DNA from: Rhodococcus sp. (in: high G+C Gram-positive bacteria)
GTDB lineage: Bacteria; Actinomycetota; Actinomycetes; Mycobacteriales; Mycobacteriaceae
NCBI GenBank assembly: GCA_012515885.1
Contig: JAAYXN010000282.1
Span: forward strand, 1 to 8,567
DNA length: 8,567 bases
Reading direction: 5' to 3'
Shown here: piece by piece, positions 6,272 through 8,567 of the stretch
Layout of the letters: each line of letters begins with the position of its first letter
Numbering within the stretch: the stretch's first letter is position 1
The notes under the pieces: generated by a model
The model's database searches: none
Seen by the model: only the letters and a program-made list of their open reading frames with translations
What the model was told of the DNA's origin: nothing
Translations under genes and position numbers: made by a program

Positions 6272-7120
6272 GTGAGCACGCCAGCATCAGCGGGCGGTAC
6301 CGCTGCGGTGGAACTGTCCGGCGCGGAGCTCGCGTTCGGTGATCGCGTCCTGTGGGACGGATTAGATATCACGGTGGAGCCGGGCGAGTTCATAGCCGTC
6401 CTGGGCCCCAACGGTTCCGGCAAAACATCACTCCTCAAGGTTCTGCTTGGTCAACTGAACTTGACCGCAGGCCAAGCTCGGATTGCGGGCGCCCCGGTAC
6501 GCGAAGCCAGCTCCCACGTCGGCTACGTCCCCCAGCAAAAATCGCTCGACGCCGGGTTGCCGCTACGCGGACGCGATCTGGTGGGCCTCGGCGTCGACGG
6601 CCACAAATGGGGTATCGGCCTGCGCCACCGTGCGCAGCGCAGCGCCGTCGTCGACGATGCGATTGCTCAGGTCAGCGCACAAAAGTTCGCGGACGCGCCG
6701 ATCGGCACAATGTCTGGCGGCGAGCAGCAGCGACTTCGCATCGCGCAAGCGCTCGTCGGCGACCCGCAGGTACTGCTCTGCGACGAGCCCCTACTGAGTC
6801 TGGACCTGGCGAACCAACAGCTTGTTTCAGCGCTCATCGACAAACGTCGACGCACCCACAACACCGCCGTCCTGTTTGTCACCCACGAAATCAACCCGAT
6901 CCTGCCGATGGTCGATCGCGTCCTATACCTCGTCGACGGCAAATTCCGGATCGGGACCCCGCACGAAGTAATGACGTCAGAAGTGCTTTCTGAGCTGTAC
7001 GGCACCGACGTCGAAGTGCTACACGTGCGCGGACGGATCATCGTCGTCGGAACCGGCGACGCCATTGACGCCCTGCATATCGGAGCGCACGGCGACGACG
7101 ATCACGAGACGCAGTCATGA
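6272..7120 (+). CDS. znuC: Zinc ABC transporter ATP-binding protein
   Basis: A 282-residue cytoplasmic ATPase that powers metal import with the ZnuB permease. All ABC motifs are present in order: Walker A GPNGSGKT (45-52), Q-loop at Q88/Q89 (VPQQK), signature MSGGEQQR (147-154), Walker B VLLCDEP (167-173), D-loop SLDLAN (176-181) and switch histidine H205 (FVTHE). The short C-terminal tail (about 245-282) is rich in Asp and His at its end (HIGAHGDDDHETQS), which might touch metal but has no known role. It starts at GTG 6272 with AGCAGGAG (6253-6260) 11 bases upstream, 20 bases after the znuA stop. Its TGA overlaps the ATG of the next gene (ATGA), so translation is probably coupled. Confidence 0.95.
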   Translation: MSTPASAGGTAAVELSGAELAFGDRVLWDGLDITVEPGEFIAVLGPNGSGKTSLLKVLLGQLNLTAGQARIAGAPVREASSHVGYVPQQKSLDAGLPLRGRDLVGLGVDGHKWGIGLRHRAQRSAVVDDAIAQVSAQKFADAPIGTMSGGEQQRLRIAQALVGDPQVLLCDEPLLSLDLANQQLVSALIDKRRRTHNTAVLFVTHEINPILPMVDRVLYLVDGKFRIGTPHEVMTSEVLSELYGTDVEVLHVRGRIIVVGTGDAIDALHIGAHGDDDHETQS

Positions 7121-8010
7121 ACGGCAAGTTCGCCGACGCCATGTCGCGCATGTTCGATTTCCAGGAAACCTGGAACCTGCTGCAATACGACTTCGTGCAG
7201 CAGGCGCTGATAGCCGGAGCCGTACTTGGCCTGCTGGCCGGAGTGATCGGCCCAATCATCGTGAGCCGTCAAATGTCATTCGCCGTACACGGGACCAGCG
7301 AGCTGTCATTGACGGGTGCATCCGCGGGACTACTTCTCGGAGTCAGCGTCGGGCTCGGTGCGGTCGCCGGATCGGTGATCGCCGCCGTCCTCTTCGGCAT
7401 CCTCGGCACCAAAGCACGCGACCGCGACTCAGTGATCGGCGTGATCATGGCGTTCGGTTTGGGGCTATCGGTGCTGTTCCTATGGGCCTACGACGGTCGA
7501 ACTGGGACAAGCTTCTCGCTGCTGATCGGCCAGGTCGTCGCTCCGGGAAGCACCGGCCTACAACTGCTCGCCTTGTGCGCGGCGGTCGTGCTCGCTGTCA
7601 TGGCGTTCATTTACCGTCCACTACTGTTCGCCAGCACCGACCCCGACGTCGCCGCCTCACGGGGAGTCCCGGTGCGGGCACTGTCCGTCATCTTCGCCGT
7701 CCTCGTCGGCATTACCGCCGCACTCGGTGTGCAAATCGTCGGCGCCCTCCTCGTCATGGCACTGCTGATTACCCCCGCAGCAGCCGCGGCCTACCTCACC
7801 GCAAGCCCCCTCAAATCGACGGTGCTCGCGGTAGTGTTCGCCGAAATCGCAGCCGTCGGCGGCATCCTGATTTCCCTCGCCCCAGGCGTCCCCGTGTCCA
7901 GTTTCGTCACGGGCATCTCTTTCGTCATCTACTTGATATGTCGCCTGGTAGGACGCTCACGACGCGGCAATCATGGGCGTCGCGTCGTTCCTGTCGACGT
8001 CGCCCCCTAG
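7117..8010 (+). CDS. znuB: Zinc ABC transporter permease
   Basis: A 297-residue polytopic protein of the ZnuB/TroCD (ABC-3) family that forms the membrane channel of the importer. About eight hydrophobic segments are visible: roughly 28-50, 64-80, 82-98, 107-124, 146-166, 187-208, 209-228 and 233-255, with a last one at 261-278. Family landmarks include FVQQALIAGAVLGLLAG near the start, SRQMSFAVHGTSELSLTGAS (the early cytoplasmic loop and next helix), and IVGALLVMALLITPAAAAAY (about 207-226), the signature of ABC-3 permeases. The tail is short and basic (GRSRRGNHGRR). The start ATG overlaps the znuC stop by four bases. No strong terminator follows, so read-through into the small secreted gene 50 bases downstream is possible. 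Confidence 0.94.
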   Translation: MNGKFADAMSRMFDFQETWNLLQYDFVQQALIAGAVLGLLAGVIGPIIVSRQMSFAVHGTSELSLTGASAGLLLGVSVGLGAVAGSVIAAVLFGILGTKARDRDSVIGVIMAFGLGLSVLFLWAYDGRTGTSFSLLIGQVVAPGSTGLQLLALCAAVVLAVMAFIYRPLLFASTDPDVAASRGVPVRALSVIFAVLVGITAALGVQIVGALLVMALLITPAAAAAYLTASPLKSTVLAVVFAEIAAVGGILISLAPGVPVSSFVTGISFVIYLICRLVGRSRRGNHGRRVVPVDVAP

Positions 8011-8020
8011 CCTGCGCGCG

Positions 8021-8026
8021 TACGTT
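8021..8026 (+). promoter_or_regulatory. Possible -10 box before the small secreted protein gene
   Basis: TACGTT fits TANNNT and would start transcription near 8033, leaving a leader of about 28 bases with a GAAGG ribosome binding site (8047-8051). It lies within a weak 5-bp inverted repeat (CCTGC 8011-8015, GCAGG 8028-8032). No -35 match is seen, so co-transcription from znuB remains possible. Confidence 0.3.
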
Positions 8027-8060
8027 TGCAGGTGGGGCGGGGCAACGAAGGGAATTCATT

Positions 8061-8441
8061 ATGCGCCGTGCAATCACCACCGGTTTAGTCGTCGCGGGAC
8101 TCACAGCTGGCGCCTGGGCAGTCGGCGTCGGCGCAGCATCCGCACAGCCAGTACCGCCACCAGAAGGCACTTACTCGGGCACCACTGACGTGCCCGGCGG
8201 AAACGCGATCTGGAAGGGAAAGAACTTCCACGACGGCGTCGTCACCAACAATTTCGAGTACGGACTTGTCGGTGTTCCCGGCAGCTACACCGTCGCACCC
8301 AACGGCGACACCGTCATCAATTACGGTCCGTCTGGCCTGCCGTTCATTGAAGACCACATGACCCGTCAAGCGGACGGTTCTTACCACGGAACGATCTACA
8401 TCAATGGCGGCAACTCCGGGACTTTCGTTCTCACGCGATAA
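8061..8441 (+). CDS. Small secreted protein, unknown function
   Basis: A 126-residue exported protein starting at ATG 8061, with GAAGG (8047-8051) nine bases upstream. Residues 1-34 are a typical Sec signal peptide: MRRA, a hydrophobic Gly/Ala/Val core, and an ASA^QP cleavage site after A34. The mature part (about 92 residues) has no cysteine and is rich in Gly, Thr, Asn and aromatic residues, with alternating patterns suggesting a small beta-sheet or barrel (GTYSGTTD near the start, SYHGTIYING and GTFVLTR at the end). I do not recognise the family. The frame is open far upstream through znuB, but the signal peptide and ribosome binding site fix the start. It follows znuB by 50 bases, so it may ride on the zinc operon transcript or use the weak -10 box at 8021. 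No metal-binding motif is seen. Confidence 0.85.
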   Translation: MRRAITTGLVVAGLTAGAWAVGVGAASAQPVPPPEGTYSGTTDVPGGNAIWKGKNFHDGVVTNNFEYGLVGVPGSYTVAPNGDTVINYGPSGLPFIEDHMTRQADGSYHGTIYINGGNSGTFVLTR

Positions 8442-8458
8442 GCCCTGGTAACTGCGCC

Positions 8459-8464
8459 TACGAT
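8459..8464 (+). promoter_or_regulatory. -10 box of a leaderless-type promoter for pxpA
   Basis: TACGAT fits TANNNT and is followed by seven bases and then GTG 8472, with no Shine-Dalgarno between. Transcription should begin at the start codon. This is the same layout as before the otsB-GH15 and LacI-family genes. Confidence 0.5.
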
Positions 8465-8471
8465 CAGTGGC

Positions 8472-8567
8472 GTGACAAGCATCGATCTCAATAGCGACCT
8501 GGGCGAAAGCTACGGGCAGTGGCGCCTTGGTGACGACGAGGCCATGTTGAACGTGGTCACCAGCGCC
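8472..8567 (+). CDS. pxpA: 5-oxoprolinase subunit A (LamB/YcsF family), 5' part only
   Basis: Only the first 32 codons are inside the window; the gene runs off the right edge with the frame open. The N-terminus (SIDLNSDLGESYGQW, then LGDDEAMLNVVTSA) is the highly conserved opening of the LamB/YcsF family, with the DLNxDLGE motif at residues 5-12. PxpA works with PxpB and PxpC to open 5-oxoproline (pyroglutamate) to glutamate using ATP in the cytoplasm; pxpB/pxpC would be expected further right. The GTG at 8472 is chosen because the family's conserved region starts four codons later and a -10 box lies seven bases upstream. The family is clear from the motif; the subunit role follows from what is known of the family. 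Confidence 0.88.
   Translation, partial: MTSIDLNSDLGESYGQWRLGDDEAMLNVVTSA

Noticed and set aside
7065..8060. Long plus-strand frame running through znuB into the small secreted gene
   Set aside because: Arg/Pro-rich shadow of znuB in another frame; only the part from ATG 8061 has a signal peptide and ribosome binding site.
1..8567. CRISPR array, insertion sequence, prophage, toxin-antitoxin or defence system
   Set aside because: No regularly spaced repeats, transposase or integrase motifs, terminal inverted repeats with target duplications, or defence-type domains were seen on either strand.

Overview
The window looks like chromosomal DNA from a high-GC actinobacterium, probably of the mycolic-acid group (Mycobacteriales: relatives of Gordonia, Rhodococcus, Hoyosella or Dietzia). 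The grounds are the codon use, frequent GTG starts, a trehalose-phosphate phosphatase fused to a GH15 trehalase-like domain, a Zur-type operator of actinobacterial form, and several genes whose start codon lies 6-7 bases after a TANNNT -10 box with no Shine-Dalgarno, the layout of leaderless mRNAs common in mycobacteria. The genus cannot be fixed from this sequence alone.

Layout. Bases 1-607 hold no convincing gene and are visibly less GC-rich than the rest. A perfect 10-1-10 palindrome (608-628) sits just before a two-helix membrane protein of unknown function (642-1313). Next comes a large fused gene, trehalose-6-phosphate phosphatase plus GH15 hydrolase (1407-3959), with a leaderless-type promoter and a good intrinsic terminator (4024-4046). 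Convergent to it, on the minus strand, is a LacI-family repressor (4045-5139). Its promoter region is shared divergently with a zinc-uptake operon, znuA-znuC-znuB (5280-8010), which starts behind a perfect 7-1-7 Zur-type palindrome. The window ends with a small secreted protein of unknown function (8061-8441) and the first 32 codons of pxpA, 5-oxoprolinase subunit A (from 8472).

How the genes fit together. ZnuA (lipoprotein metal receptor with a His-rich loop), ZnuC (ATPase) and ZnuB (permease) should form one ABC importer for Zn(II), silenced when zinc-loaded Zur occupies the operator over the transcription start. The fused enzyme carries domains for making trehalose from trehalose-6-phosphate and, by family, for splitting an alpha-glucoside such as trehalose. 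The convergent LacI protein may sense a related sugar, but nothing in the sequence proves that.

I found no wholly new multi-gene system. The items most worth a second look are the synthesis/hydrolysis domain fusion, the Zur site with its unusual metal-ligand pattern in ZnuA, the recoded His-rich repeat, the palindrome before the orphan membrane protein, and the recurring leaderless starts.
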